A stretch of DNA of 64,000 bases from JBMYRH01 sp049602155 (lineage in GTDB: Bacteria > Myxococcota_A > UBA9042 > PHBI01 > JBMYRH01): the NCBI GenBank assembly GCA_049602155.1, contig JBMYRH010000010.1:1-64000 (forward strand). The letters run 5' to 3'. The position numbers were made by a program, and so were the translations under genes. Below are positions 27,555 through 35,848 of this stretch, piece after piece (position 1 is the first letter of the stretch; every line of letters begins with the position of its first letter). A model generated the notes under the pieces. The model made no database searches, was not told the DNA's origin, and saw nothing but the letters and a program-made list of their open reading frames with translations.

Positions 27555-28016
27555 TCAGCCCCCCTCTGTCAGTTGGGTGGCCACCGTGTCGATGGCTGCG
27601 CGCACGCGGTTCGTTGTGCCACATCGGCAGAGGTTCGTCGGCGCCTCGCTGTCATCGAGCGGACCAGTGGCCTCGCGGTTGGAGAGCAGGCTGTAGGCGG
27701 CGATGATCTGGCCGGTCTGGCAGTAGCCGCATTGCGCCACACGCTGCCGCTGCCAGGTCTCTTTGAGGGCCTCGCCGAGGCTGTCGTCGAGGCCCTCGAT
27801 GGTGCGAACAACCTTACCCTCGACCGCGCTGATGGGGACGACGCAGCTGCGCGTGGCGACCCCATCGACGAGGACGGTGCACGCACCGCACATCCCCATG
27901 CCACAGCTGTACTTTGCGCCGCGCAGCGCGAGGTCCTCTCGGAGGACCCACAGCAGTGGTTTGCTCCCGGAGACTTCGATCTCTCGCAGTTCGTCGTTAA
28001 CGGTCAACTGGGCCAT
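27555..28016 (-). CDS. [2Fe-2S] subunit of molybdenum hydroxylase (IorA-like)
   Basis: 153 residues carrying two [2Fe-2S] clusters. The plant-type ferredoxin cluster uses CGMGMCGAC near residues 38-46 plus a later Cys; the second uses CGYCQTG and CRCG. This is the small subunit that passes electrons from the molybdenum centre, in the standard length for the family. It lacks its own signal, so it is probably carried across the membrane with the Tat-tagged large subunit. It is first of the two-gene operon. Confidence 0.93.
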   Translation of the reverse strand: MAQLTVNDELREIEVSGSKPLLWVLREDLALRGAKYSCGMGMCGACTVLVDGVATRSCVVPISAVEGKVVRTIEGLDDSLGEALKETWQRQRVAQCGYCQTGQIIAAYSLLSNREATGPLDDSEAPTNLCRCGTTNRVRAAIDTVATQLTEGG

Positions 28017-28074
28017 AGAGAGCTCCTCGGTCGGGTGACGCCCTGGGTCGTCGCCTCAAAGGGCGACTCGGCCG

Positions 28075-28509
28075 TTACTCGCAGGCGACGACGACGCCGC
28101 CACCTTCCTCGATCTCGCTAGGCGGTCCGCACCACGTTGCCATCGGGGCGTTACAGGTGCCGACGATGTTACAGGTCCAATCTTCGTAGGTGCAATCTGC
28201 GCCGAGGTTCGGGCACTCGATGCTGCAGTATCCCTCGGTGGCTCCTGGCTGCATCACACAGAAGTCGGTGGGCGCCGCGCAATCGGCGTCGGTTGCGCAG
28301 ACAGCACCCCAAGGGGTCTCTGCGTCGTCCTCGGTCTCCTCTGCTGCGTCGTCTGCGCCGGCCTCGTCACCTGCTGCGTCGTCTGCGCCGGCCTCGTCGC
28401 CTGCTGCGTCGGTGGTCGTGTCATCGGTCGTGGCATCGTCCCCACACGCGACGGTGCTCAGCGCAAGGGAGAGGGTCATGAGGAGGAGTGTGAGGGTGCG
28501 AAGCGTCAT
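28075..28509 (-). CDS. Small Cys-rich lipoprotein with acidic repeat linker
   Basis: 144 residues beginning at ATG 28509. A signal peptide with lipobox STVAC is followed by a low-complexity Thr/Asp/Ala/Glu linker containing two copies of a ten-residue DEAGADDAAG-type unit. The C-terminal half holds eight Cys in a compact pattern (CATDADCAAPTDFC, CSIECPNLGADC). It resembles many secreted Cys-rich proteins of myxobacterial-type genomes, without a known function. It lies 59 bases upstream of the oxidoreductase genes in the same direction and could share their transcript. Confidence 0.8.
   Translation of the reverse strand: MTLRTLTLLLMTLSLALSTVACGDDATTDDTTTDAAGDEAGADDAAGDEAGADDAAEETEDDAETPWGAVCATDADCAAPTDFCVMQPGATEGYCSIECPNLGADCTYEDWTCNIVGTCNAPMATWCGPPSEIEEGGGVVVACE
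28341..28410. repeat. 30-base tandem repeat, about 2.3 copies
   Basis: Two nearly identical 30-base units (28341-28370 and 28371-28400, one difference) and a 10-base third start encode the acidic linker of the small lipoprotein. In-frame unit length means copy number can vary without breaking the gene. Confidence 0.85.
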
Positions 28510-28611
28510 GGGGGGTCTCCGTAAGGCCGGTGGGGGGTGAATCCTCTGCGGGAGAGGTCGTGAGGCCTCCTGAGTGCCTTTACGCCGCCGCTCTGTCAAT
28601 TCGAAAGATTG

Positions 28612-28624
28612 TTAGGTTACCTAA
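28612..28624. promoter_or_regulatory. Palindrome in divergent intergenic region
   Basis: TTAGGTTACCTAA is a perfect inverted repeat (six-base arms around one base) between the divergent lipoprotein and glutathione transferase genes, 74 bases before the latter. It sits in a local AT-rich stretch and could be an operator. No regulator is identified. Confidence 0.3.
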
Positions 28625-28697
28625 AACGTGGCATCAGGAGCCTGTAAGGTGCCCTCCGGCGCGCAATTGATCCCCCGTTCACCCAGAAGAGCCGCTC

Positions 28698-29336
28698 ATG
28701 ACCTTGCGACTGACGTATTTCGACTTCCCGTTTTGGCGCGCTGAGGCGAGCCGCTTGGCGTTACATATCGGCGGGATCGCCTTCGAGGACGTGCGCCCCG
28801 GGCGCGACGCGTTCAGGGCGGCGAAGGCGGCTGGCGGTTACCCATATGGCCAGCTCCCGATCTTGGAGGTCGACGGCGTCACCATCGCCCAATCTGCTGC
28901 CATCGCCACCTACTGCGGCAAGCTCGCCGGGCTCTACCCCGCCGATGATGCCTTGGCGGGGGCCAAGGTCGATGAGCTCTTGGCGACGGCCAACCAGATG
29001 ACCTACTTGGTCGCGCCGAGCATGCGCGAGCGAGACCCAGAGAAGAGACGCGCGCTCCGAGAGGCCCTCGGTGAAGAGACACTGCCTCAGTGGTTTGGAG
29101 CGCTCGACGCGCGCCTCGAAGCGTTCGGGCCGGGGCCTTACTGCCTCGGTGAGCAGCTCACGGTCGCCGACCTCGCTCTGTGGCGCCTGCTTGACTGGTT
29201 CACCTCTGGGCTCTTGGACGGGGTCCCGACGACGTTGCTCACCCCACACGCTCGCCTCACGCGCTTGTACGAGACGGTCGGTGGCCGAGAGGATGTCCGA
29301 GCTTGGATGGCGCGCTACGACCGAGGGGGCGCCTGA
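28698..29336 (+). CDS. Glutathione S-transferase family protein
   Basis: 212 residues. The thioredoxin-like N-domain carries YFDFPFWRAEASRLALHIGGI with a catalytic Tyr candidate at the first strand, then GQLPILEVDG with the cis-Pro and QSAAIATYCG, the glutathione gamma-Glu contact. The C-terminal helical domain has the N-capping motif ADLALWRLLDWF. The layout resembles sigma/alpha-like GSTs. Probably cytoplasmic; the electrophile it detoxifies is unknown. It is transcribed divergently from the small lipoprotein gene. Confidence 0.9.
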   Translation: MTLRLTYFDFPFWRAEASRLALHIGGIAFEDVRPGRDAFRAAKAAGGYPYGQLPILEVDGVTIAQSAAIATYCGKLAGLYPADDALAGAKVDELLATANQMTYLVAPSMRERDPEKRRALREALGEETLPQWFGALDARLEAFGPGPYCLGEQLTVADLALWRLLDWFTSGLLDGVPTTLLTPHARLTRLYETVGGREDVRAWMARYDRGGA

Positions 29337-29350
29337 ACCTCAGAGGTGCG

Positions 29351-30043
29351 TCATGAGGCGAATTGCGCCAGCTGTGTCACGAGGTCGACTGCGCGCTGAG
29401 CGATGTCGGTGATGAGCGCCCAGCTCTCTCCTCCACTGCGCAGGCTCAACAGGACGATCATTGCGTAGGTCACGATGTTCGCTACCGGGAGGAACAGCGC
29501 AGCGAAGATGAACCCCGTCTCCTGGAGATCCGTCTGCTCTCGGTGAGTCTCTCGCCAAGTCGATGTCAGGTGATACATCGCCGTGAATCCGATCAGGCCA
29601 TGAAGCCAAGGGGTGTGACTCGGCTCCAACCAGGGGAGTATCGCGAGAGGCACAAGCATCAAGGTGGGGAACCAGTAGGGGCCGATAGAGATCAGCCAAT
29701 TGCCTCCACCTGATCCGACGTACGTACAGACACCACCATCGCGCCATGTGACGCGCAGCCCTGTCACGCGGTGGAGCGTCGCCCAGGCGAAGATCGCGTG
29801 GGTGAGCTCGTGCTCAAACGTAGAGAAGTAGGAGCCCGCGATTGGGCGGCGGAACAGCAGCAACCATCCGACAAGATAGAGGCCGGCGCCGGCCCCCAGC
29901 CAGGTGTATTCGGTCAATTGAGTCTCCGCCAAAGCAGAGTGCATCAGCGCACCGGGTAAGACCGGCATGGCCAGGGCGCACGCGAGGGCCAGGGGCCACT
30001 TAATCAGCCGCAGCGCATGATTTGGGAGCGCAGATGGGTGCAC
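29351..30043 (-). CDS. Integral membrane metalloprotease-like protein (HELTH)
   Basis: 230 residues with about five hydrophobic segments. The sequence FEHELTHAIFAW near residue 77 contains the zinc motif HExxH, placed at the membrane edge as in M50-type proteases. The distal LDG motif of site-2 proteases is not clear, so either it belongs to an M50B-like branch or it is a non-proteolytic relative. A Gly/Pro-rich loop (GNWLISIGPYWFPTL) follows the His motif. It is convergent with the GST gene. Function not recognised beyond the motif. Confidence 0.65.
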   Translation of the reverse strand: MHPSALPNHALRLIKWPLALACALAMPVLPGALMHSALAETQLTEYTWLGAGAGLYLVGWLLLFRRPIAGSYFSTFEHELTHAIFAWATLHRVTGLRVTWRDGGVCTYVGSGGGNWLISIGPYWFPTLMLVPLAILPWLEPSHTPWLHGLIGFTAMYHLTSTWRETHREQTDLQETGFIFAALFLPVANIVTYAMIVLLSLRSGGESWALITDIAQRAVDLVTQLAQFAS

Positions 30044-30197
30044 GTCTGTTTGCCTCGTTGTCCCAGCGACGGTCGGTGCATTGAGGGGGGTGTGTGAGGA
30101 ACTCCGAGTTTCCGTCCGATGGGCAATATGCGCGAGTTTGTGCGCCTTTAGCTATCTTCCGCCATCATAGGTCCACCCTCGATGGCTTGGAGGTCGT

Positions 30198-30986
30198 GTG
30201 TATTGTCATCTTCTCAAGAGCGCTGTCACCGCGCTCTGTCTCGTATTTGTCATCGCGCCTGCGCGCGCTGACGAGTCGACACACACAGCCCCAGAGGCCC
30301 AGGTCAGCTTCGCTGCAGACCGTCCAGGGTACGGCGACGCGACGACGACAGTGCCTCCCTTTCGGCTCGCGCTCGAGGCTGGCTCTGCGCTCTTGACCTC
30401 GGATGATGGTCTGGCTCTCGAACTTCCGCAGCTGCTGTTGCGCTACGGGCTGACGGGCTGGCTTGAGTTGCGGGTGCAGGTACCCGGTCTCGACCTGCCA
30501 GTGAGCCGAGACGGTGTCCCGGCGGGGACGGACGGGGGCGTGGGCTTCAAGCTGGCGGTCGCCCCTCACGCACGAGTGGGCCTATCCTTTGTGTCCACCT
30601 TCGGTGTCCCTGTGACTGCGCTCGCCGAGGGTGAACACGAGCTTTCATGGTCCGGCTCTCTCAACGCAGGGGTCACGCTGAGTGACTCGTTCACGCTGAA
30701 TGCGACGGCGAGCGCTGCGCTCACTCAGCCGTTGTCTGCGGAGGAATCGAGCACTCTGTGGGAGATTGGTGGGGCCATTGGCGTGTCCGGAGCGTTTGAT
30801 TCGAGCGGGCTGTACCTTGAGGGGATCGCGGTCGCAGACCAAGACGGAGCCCTCCGCTTAGCGCTGGGCTTGGGCTTGACGCAGATGTTGACGTCTCGCC
30901 TTCAGCTGGATCTGAGCTTTGATTACGATCTGCCCGAGTTCGGTTCGACCATCCGCGTCGGTGTCGGGGTCGCGACGCTCTTTTAG
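30198..30986 (+). CDS. Outer-membrane beta-barrel-like protein
   Basis: 262 residues with a cleavable signal peptide (cut near APARA). The rest is a series of alternating amphipathic strands rich in Gly, Ser and Leu, with AADRPGYGDATTTVPP at the start and a final strand ending in Phe, as outer-membrane barrels do. This style resembles the transporter/phenol-degradation MetA-like barrel group. GTG 30198 is supported by GGAGG four bases upstream. It overlaps the convergent PqiA-like gene by four bases. Cargo unknown. Confidence 0.75.
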   Translation: MYCHLLKSAVTALCLVFVIAPARADESTHTAPEAQVSFAADRPGYGDATTTVPPFRLALEAGSALLTSDDGLALELPQLLLRYGLTGWLELRVQVPGLDLPVSRDGVPAGTDGGVGFKLAVAPHARVGLSFVSTFGVPVTALAEGEHELSWSGSLNAGVTLSDSFTLNATASAALTQPLSAEESSTLWEIGGAIGVSGAFDSSGLYLEGIAVADQDGALRLALGLGLTQMLTSRLQLDLSFDYDLPEFGSTIRVGVGVATLF

Positions 30987-31492
30987 GGTGCTGTCTCGGC
31001 CCCTTTGGTGCGTCGCGCGCCGTACAGGTATGCGGTGAGCGCGGAGAGCAAGAGGACCGAGGCGAGGTAGCACCACAAGCCCACGCCGCGCTCGACGTGT
31101 GTCCCTCCCGGAAGATGTTTCAGGGTGACGGCTAACACCGAGACGAACACGACCTCGGCCATCGACATGAAGCCCACGGTGTGGATGAAGGCGAGGTGTG
31201 AGGGGCGCCTGTAGCCATCTAGTGCTTGGCCGCACACGATGAATTTGAGCCCGGGGAGGCCAAGAGAGAAGAGCCCGAGCAGCCCGGCGAGTAGCCATGC
31301 TCCGTCGTCGACGAGGTCGAGGACCCCCTCGATAAGGGCGACGGGGCGCGGGGCCGTCATCTCAGGGTAAAGGTAGCCGACCAAGTCTGTATGGTCCCCG
31401 AAGCCTGGATGGATAATCATCATCGGGAGCAGCACGCCGGCGATGAAGAGCCCGAGGGAGGTCAGCAGCACCGAGATCTCCAGAGCTTTCAT
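30983..31492 (-). CDS. PqiA-domain-like inner membrane protein
   Basis: 169 residues with four hydrophobic segments. The middle and end resemble the PqiA family: GLPGLKFIVCGQAL, then a charged loop, then FMSMAEVVFVSVLAVTLKH and a last helix pair. PqiA proteins work with MCE proteins on lipid traffic between membranes. It starts inside the stop of the gene upstream (ATGA), so the two should be translated together; the partner could fill the MCE-like role but does not look like one. Family call is by eye. Confidence 0.6.
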   Translation of the reverse strand: MKALEISVLLTSLGLFIAGVLLPMMIIHPGFGDHTDLVGYLYPEMTAPRPVALIEGVLDLVDDGAWLLAGLLGLFSLGLPGLKFIVCGQALDGYRRPSHLAFIHTVGFMSMAEVVFVSVLAVTLKHLPGGTHVERGVGLWCYLASVLLLSALTAYLYGARRTKGAETAP

Positions 31493-32142
31493 GGTGTCTC
31501 TCGGGAGAGTGAGCGGACGACCTTAAAGAGATCGCCGCTGCTGGGGACCGTACGGATGGTTGCGGTGATGACGCCATGGCCGGCTTTTGAGCGCTTCAGG
31601 ACATGACTTCCGACGGTGAGGTCGTCCCAAGCCACCGCGATCTCTCCGGCGGGGTCACTACCAGTCAGATCACTGTCCTCAAATAGAAGCGTGAAACGCC
31701 CACCCGACTCGGCCCGCATCAACGCGGCGTCGATAATCTGAGCAGGGTCGGTTTTACCTCTTTTGAGCAGAGACAGAGCTTGGTCGATGCCCAGCTTCAT
31801 TCCTGACCATCGCCCGATCAGCGCGTCACTCAGCTCAGTGCTTTCAAAGACGGTCTGACCCTTCCATTGGATCTCATACGCGATATCTGGGGCTGATTCA
31901 TCGAGGTCCCACGCGTTGTCTTCTTCACCCCTCGGAGTGAACTCGACCGTCTCCACGAAGACATAGTAGAGCTCGCCCGGGACGACCCTTGTGAGGGCCT
32001 CTCGCGGGGCGTTTGAAGTCACGTCGGAAGGTGCGCCGAATAGGGCGTAACCGATCCCCAACCCAATCAATGCCAACACGACGATCATCGTGACGACTGG
32101 GACACGTCGTTCGGAACTGGACGTGGGCTGGGGAGCGGACAT
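31489..32142 (-). CDS. Single-pass membrane-anchored periplasmic protein
   Basis: 217 residues. A short cytoplasmic stretch is followed by one membrane helix (VPVVTMIVVLALIGLGIGYALF) and then a soluble domain of about 165 residues, beta-rich and acidic, with no Cys. ATG 32142 is preferred to an upstream in-frame start because it has GAGG nearby. It overlaps the PqiA-like gene by four bases. I do not recognise the domain; translational coupling argues that it acts with the PqiA-like protein in the envelope. Confidence 0.75.
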   Translation of the reverse strand: MSAPQPTSSSERRVPVVTMIVVLALIGLGIGYALFGAPSDVTSNAPREALTRVVPGELYYVFVETVEFTPRGEEDNAWDLDESAPDIAYEIQWKGQTVFESTELSDALIGRWSGMKLGIDQALSLLKRGKTDPAQIIDAALMRAESGGRFTLLFEDSDLTGSDPAGEIAVAWDDLTVGSHVLKRSKAGHGVITATIRTVPSSGDLFKVVRSLSRETP

Positions 32143-32279
32143 GGAGGCCTCATACCTAGATGCGTGTGGATACGGTGTCCCCATGGTGCCGTGATTCTGT
32201 GGAGCGCGTCGAGTTCCCTTCCTGGTAAAGAATTGGACGCCGACGTTCAGGGAGATTTCATGGAGGGAAGGAGTCGCCT

Positions 32280-32675
32280 ATGTCCAACGACGTTGTCCTC
32301 GTTATCGCAGCGCTGTTCGCAGTCGTCTTGCTCGTGGCGCTCTTCAAGGTGTTGGGTAACGCGATCAAGGCACTCCTCATCGCGCTAATCGCCGGTGGTA
32401 TTCTCTACCTGCTGCTGCCGAAGCTCGAGCAGCAGCAGGGCGTCATAGGTGACGCTGCGAGGAAGGCCCTTGAGGTCACTGACGATCTCGAGGGATCGGT
32501 CAAGGGACTCCGCGACCAAGCGTCTGAAGCGGGTCGCCGCGTCTCCGATGGGATCGACCAAATGCAAGAGGCAGCCGAGGTTGTAGAGGCGACAAAGAAG
32601 GCTGCAGAACGGGGTAATCAGGTGCCTGGAGTGGCGTCAAAACTCACCGTGCCGAAGGCGCAATCATCGCCCTGA
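32280..32675 (+). CDS. Small membrane protein with helical tail
   Basis: 131 residues. The first 45 form one or two closely spaced hydrophobic helices (VVLVIAALFAVVLLVALF and LLIALIAGGILYLLL). The rest is a charged, probably coiled-coil or amphipathic helix (residues 50-115). The ribosome site GGAAGGAG lies at good spacing before ATG 32280. Such proteins often sit in phage-shock or envelope-stress contexts, but no partner is adjacent. Family unknown. Confidence 0.7.
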   Translation: MSNDVVLVIAALFAVVLLVALFKVLGNAIKALLIALIAGGILYLLLPKLEQQQGVIGDAARKALEVTDDLEGSVKGLRDQASEAGRRVSDGIDQMQEAAEVVEATKKAAERGNQVPGVASKLTVPKAQSSP

Positions 32676-32725
32676 ATGTACCCGGTTTGCTTTACCTGAC
32701 TGCTCTAGATCCCTAGCCTGAGGTC

Positions 32726-32911
32726 ATGGTCAGAGCCGTACTTACCCCATTCGTTATGGCGCTTTCGTCGCTCCTCCTTGGGCTCCTCATCTATGCTGCT
32801 AGCGTCGAGCACGCTCGTGTCATTAGTGAGGTGTCAGGGGCTGATCAAGACGTCATCCGTGCCTTTGAGTTGGTGACCGAACGTGGCGCGATCGGCTACC
32901 TCGGCGGCTAA
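32726..32911 (+). CDS. Small predicted membrane or exported protein
   Basis: 61 residues with an N-terminal hydrophobic segment (VMALSSLLLGLLIYAA), which could be an uncleaved anchor, and a short acidic domain. GAGG lies just upstream of ATG 32726. Small size limits the call; codon use and hydrophobic pattern support a real gene. It lies 50 bases after another small membrane protein gene. Confidence 0.5.
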   Translation: MVRAVLTPFVMALSSLLLGLLIYAASVEHARVISEVSGADQDVIRAFELVTERGAIGYLGG

Positions 32912-33098
32912 GCGCGCTCTCTCACGGCGGCACGGCGTGTCTAACGCCTGCAGCGTGGCAGAGATCGCGGTGTGGTCACTTGATGCGCTTGCGTAGCGCC
33001 GTCAGCAGCGGTAGAAGTTGGACCCACAAGGTCCAGTTTCGGACCTCCAACCACCCCGTCGTGCGACAGCGGCCGCGCGACCTCACGAGGAGAACCCT

Positions 33099-33572
33099 AT
33101 GCTCAACAAGACTGCGAAGCATTTGCTCGATCGACTGGCAGCACCTGAGGTCGATGCTCACTGCGATGGCCCCTGTGGTGTCTACGATCCCTCATCCGCG
33201 CGCATCGCTGCCGAGGCTGCGGTCTCCATGACCAAGAAGCTCCTGGCGATGAGCCCCCCCGAGGGCAACGATGGCGCAGCATGGGCCGCGTACCTCAACA
33301 CGGCCTCCCGCTACGTCGCGATCAAGGAAGAGCAAGCTCACCTGGCGAAGGAAGAGCTGCTCGTCCTCTGGACCGACTACTTCAAGCCTCAGCACTTGGC
33401 CGAGCACCCGAACCTCCACGACACCTTCTGGAAAGCGACGAAGCTCTGCTCAGCGGTCAAGGTCGAGGTCAGCGCTCAGCATGCTCAGGAGTTGATGGAC
33501 GCCATCAAAGAGATCCACGAGCTCTTCTGGGCGACCAAGAACCGTGACGTCGCGTGGTACACCGCGAGCTAA
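33099..33572 (+). CDS. sodN: Nickel superoxide dismutase
   Basis: 157 residues. A 20-residue leader is followed by HCDGPCGVYDP, the nickel hook: after cleavage before His21, His1, Cys2 and Cys6 of the mature protein hold nickel. The rest is the four-helix bundle typical of NiSOD, with WTDYFKP and a C-terminal HELFWATKNR. The enzyme converts superoxide to oxygen and peroxide. ATG 33099 has AGGAG at good spacing. The maturation protease gene sodX overlaps its end, and a nickel permease-like gene overlaps sodX, so the three form a self-contained operon. Confidence 0.97.
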   Translation: MLNKTAKHLLDRLAAPEVDAHCDGPCGVYDPSSARIAAEAAVSMTKKLLAMSPPEGNDGAAWAAYLNTASRYVAIKEEQAHLAKEELLVLWTDYFKPQHLAEHPNLHDTFWKATKLCSAVKVEVSAQHAQELMDAIKEIHELFWATKNRDVAWYTAS

Positions 33573-33907
33573 GCGGAGGCTGGACGGAGTGGCTTTCTTG
33601 GCTGCTCCGTCGCCGCCTTCACCTGGTGGTCCGGGGCGACTCAATGCGCCCCACCTTGATGCCTGGCGACCACATCCTCGTGAACCCGGCGGCGTATTCG
33701 CGCGCGCAGCCATCGGTCGGGGACGTGGTCGTAGCGCGTCACCCCTTCGAGCGCGACCGGCTGATCGTGAAACGCATCAGTGATGTCGGTCCCGAAGGGC
33801 GGTGCTTCCTCAGCGGAGACAACCCTGATGAGAGCACTGACAGTCATAGTTTCGCAGCGATCGCGCCTCACCTCATTCTGGGCCGGGTCACCCGGCAGCT
33901 CCCGTGA
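33554..33907 (+). CDS. sodX: Nickel superoxide dismutase maturation protease (S26)
   Basis: About 117 residues of signal-peptidase type. The catalytic Ser is in RGDSMRPTLMPGDHILVNP and the Lys in RDRLIVKRIS; FLSGDNPDESTDS is the usual later box. SodX proteins remove the SodN leader to expose the nickel-binding His. Unlike ordinary signal peptidases there is no clear membrane helix. GTG 33554 overlaps the sodN end by 19 bases and lacks its own strong ribosome site, so it is probably translated by coupling; a shorter start is possible. Confidence 0.92.
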   Translation: MVHRELSGGWTEWLSWLLRRRLHLVVRGDSMRPTLMPGDHILVNPAAYSRAQPSVGDVVVARHPFERDRLIVKRISDVGPEGRCFLSGDNPDESTDSHSFAAIAPHLILGRVTRQLP

Positions 33908-34614
33908 CTGAAGACTCCCTCTACCTCCTGCTGACGACGGCTTTCACCATCGGCTTCGTCCACACCTTGGTCGGTGTGGATCACACGTTGCCGTTCATCG
34001 TGTTGGGTCGCGCCCGGAAATGGTCACTCGGGAAGACGTTGAGCGTGACCGCCCTGTGTGGAATCGCGCATGTCGCGACGTCTGTGGTGCTGGGCGCGGT
34101 GGGGATCCTCGGCGGGCTCGCGCTGGAGTCTATGGGCTGGATTCAGGAGATCCGAGGAGAGCTTGCGGCGTGGCTGTTGATTGGATTCGGTCTGGCCTAT
34201 GCGGCGTGGGCGACGATGCGTCACCTGCGCGGCAAGCGACATGAGCACCTGCACACACATGCAGACGGGACGATGCACACCCATGAACACGACCATGCGA
34301 CCGAGCACCTTCACGTGCACGCCGGTCCAAACGTGGTGACCGTCTGGAGCCTCTTCATCGTCTTCGCGCTTGGGCCCTGCGAGGCCCTCATTCCCCTCTT
34401 GATGGCCCCGGCCGCTGCTCAGCATTGGAGCTGGGTCATCCTCGTGACGGGGGCCTTCACTGTCGCGACCATGGTCACCATGCTCGGGACTGTCGCGCTC
34501 GGCTATGTGGGCCTCAGCCCCATTCGATTGAAGCGGTTGATGCCTTACGGCAACATCCTGGCTGGCTTGGCGATCGCCTTGAGCGGCCTCGCGATTCAGG
34601 TGCTAGGGATTTAG
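33904..34614 (+). CDS. Putative nickel permease (HX4DH, NicO/UreH-like)
   Basis: 236 residues with about six membrane helices. The first helix holds HTLVGVDH, the HX4DH metal motif of NiCoT/NicO-type nickel and cobalt permeases. Between helices is a loop with about ten His in HEHLHTHADGTMHTHEHDH, well suited to bind nickel. A GPCEALIPLL motif in a later helix matches UreH/TauE-type relatives. GTGA overlap with sodX shows operon coupling, and import of nickel for SodN is the natural reading; export of excess metal cannot be excluded. Confidence 0.85.
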   Translation: MTEDSLYLLLTTAFTIGFVHTLVGVDHTLPFIVLGRARKWSLGKTLSVTALCGIAHVATSVVLGAVGILGGLALESMGWIQEIRGELAAWLLIGFGLAYAAWATMRHLRGKRHEHLHTHADGTMHTHEHDHATEHLHVHAGPNVVTVWSLFIVFALGPCEALIPLLMAPAAAQHWSWVILVTGAFTVATMVTMLGTVALGYVGLSPIRLKRLMPYGNILAGLAIALSGLAIQVLGI

Positions 34615-34866
34615 CCACCGTCGCTTGGCCCACAACGCGATGGAGATGCTCAGCCCCAGGTAGGCAGAGCCCCTCAGGGCATCGTGGAGTCCGTCACTGC
34701 CCACCTCGAGGGCCTTCAAGGCGTTGAGGCTGACGAGCAAGGCGAAGGTCACTGTGGCGGGCGCATATTGCCATGTCCGCCGTCGCCAACTCAGGGTCAC
34801 GAACGCCAAGAAGTGGATGATGAAGAGCAGGGCGAGCCCCCACTCGATGGACCATAGCGACGTCAT
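34603..34866 (-). CDS. Small membrane protein
   Basis: 87 residues with two or three hydrophobic helices and no charged domain. It converges on the nickel permease gene, overlapping its last twelve bases. Family unknown. Composition is typical of a real small membrane protein rather than a shadow, since no gene lies opposite most of its length. Confidence 0.55.
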   Translation of the reverse strand: MTSLWSIEWGLALLFIIHFLAFVTLSWRRRTWQYAPATVTFALLVSLNALKALEVGSDGLHDALRGSAYLGLSISIALWAKRRWLNP

Positions 34867-35020
34867 CGGGTCGTCACTTGAACATGCGGGCGTGAAAGAA
34901 GCCAGCCTGATGGGGTCATTGCACTGCGATGGTTTGGTAGACCAGTGATGCGTTTAGAGGGTTGACCGTTCGTGTTTTGATATGAGAAATCTTAGGGGCG
35001 TTTCTGGGGGGCTGAGGGAT

Positions 35021-35848
35021 ATGGAAGGACTACGACGCATCTCGGCGGATCTTAGCACCATCGATCTCAGCCCGATTAAGTGTCTGCTCGCCGAGACCGA
35101 GCCTGAGCGAGGTGCACTCTTTACGCACCCACTCTACGGCTCCCTCAGTGATCTGGAGGATGTGCAGACCTTCATGGCGCACCACGTCTTCGCGGTCTGG
35201 GACTTTATGAGCCTGCTGAAGCGCCTGCAGTCTCACGTGACCTGTGTCTCGGCACCGTGGCGTCCTGTGGGCGATGGCCTGGTTCGACGCTTCATTAACG
35301 AGATTGTGCTCGAAGAGGAGAGCGACGAGATCACGCCCGGACATTACGCCAGTCACTTTGAGATTTATCTCGCCGCGATGGACCAGGCGGGGGCCGATCG
35401 CTCGGGGATCTCCGCATTCCTCCAGGGGCTCGAGGCTGGCCTTGAGGTCGAGGAGGCCTTGTGTCACCCCGCTGTACCTGCGGGAGCGCGCGCTTTTGTG
35501 ACCCAGACATGGCGGACGATCAGCGCCTCCGGAATCCACTGCGTCGCGGCCTCCTTTGCCTTCTCTCGAGAGTCCATCATCCCCGACATGTTTGAGCCGC
35601 TCGTCGCGTCCCTCTCCGAGGCGCACCCCGGGAAATTAGACGGCCTCCTCTGGTACATGCGTCGCCACATCGCGCTTGACGGTGACTTTCACAACGACTT
35701 GGCTCAGCGCCTCGCCACGGCGATGATGAAGGAGTCAGCCGAGCGATGGTCAGAGGGGACAGAGCGGGTTCGAGAGAGCCTCCGTGCCCGGATCGCGCTG
35801 TGGGATGCTGTCGTGGAAATGAACCAACGGCGCGGGGAGGCGGGATGA
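35021..35848 (+). CDS. DUF3050 heme-oxygenase-like protein
   Basis: 275 residues matching DUF3050, a heme-oxygenase-like helical fold. Landmarks are HPLYGSLSDLEDVQTFMAHHVFAVWDFMSLLKRLQ, the EIVLEEESDE box and YMRRHIALDGDFHNDLA near the end, whose His and Glu/Asp residues could hold a di-iron or heme site. Start ATG 35021 has GAGG close upstream; an earlier in-frame ATG at 34982 has no ribosome site. It overlaps the following DUF2288 gene by four bases. The reaction is unknown. Confidence 0.85.
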   Translation: MEGLRRISADLSTIDLSPIKCLLAETEPERGALFTHPLYGSLSDLEDVQTFMAHHVFAVWDFMSLLKRLQSHVTCVSAPWRPVGDGLVRRFINEIVLEEESDEITPGHYASHFEIYLAAMDQAGADRSGISAFLQGLEAGLEVEEALCHPAVPAGARAFVTQTWRTISASGIHCVAASFAFSRESIIPDMFEPLVASLSEAHPGKLDGLLWYMRRHIALDGDFHNDLAQRLATAMMKESAERWSEGTERVRESLRARIALWDAVVEMNQRRGEAG

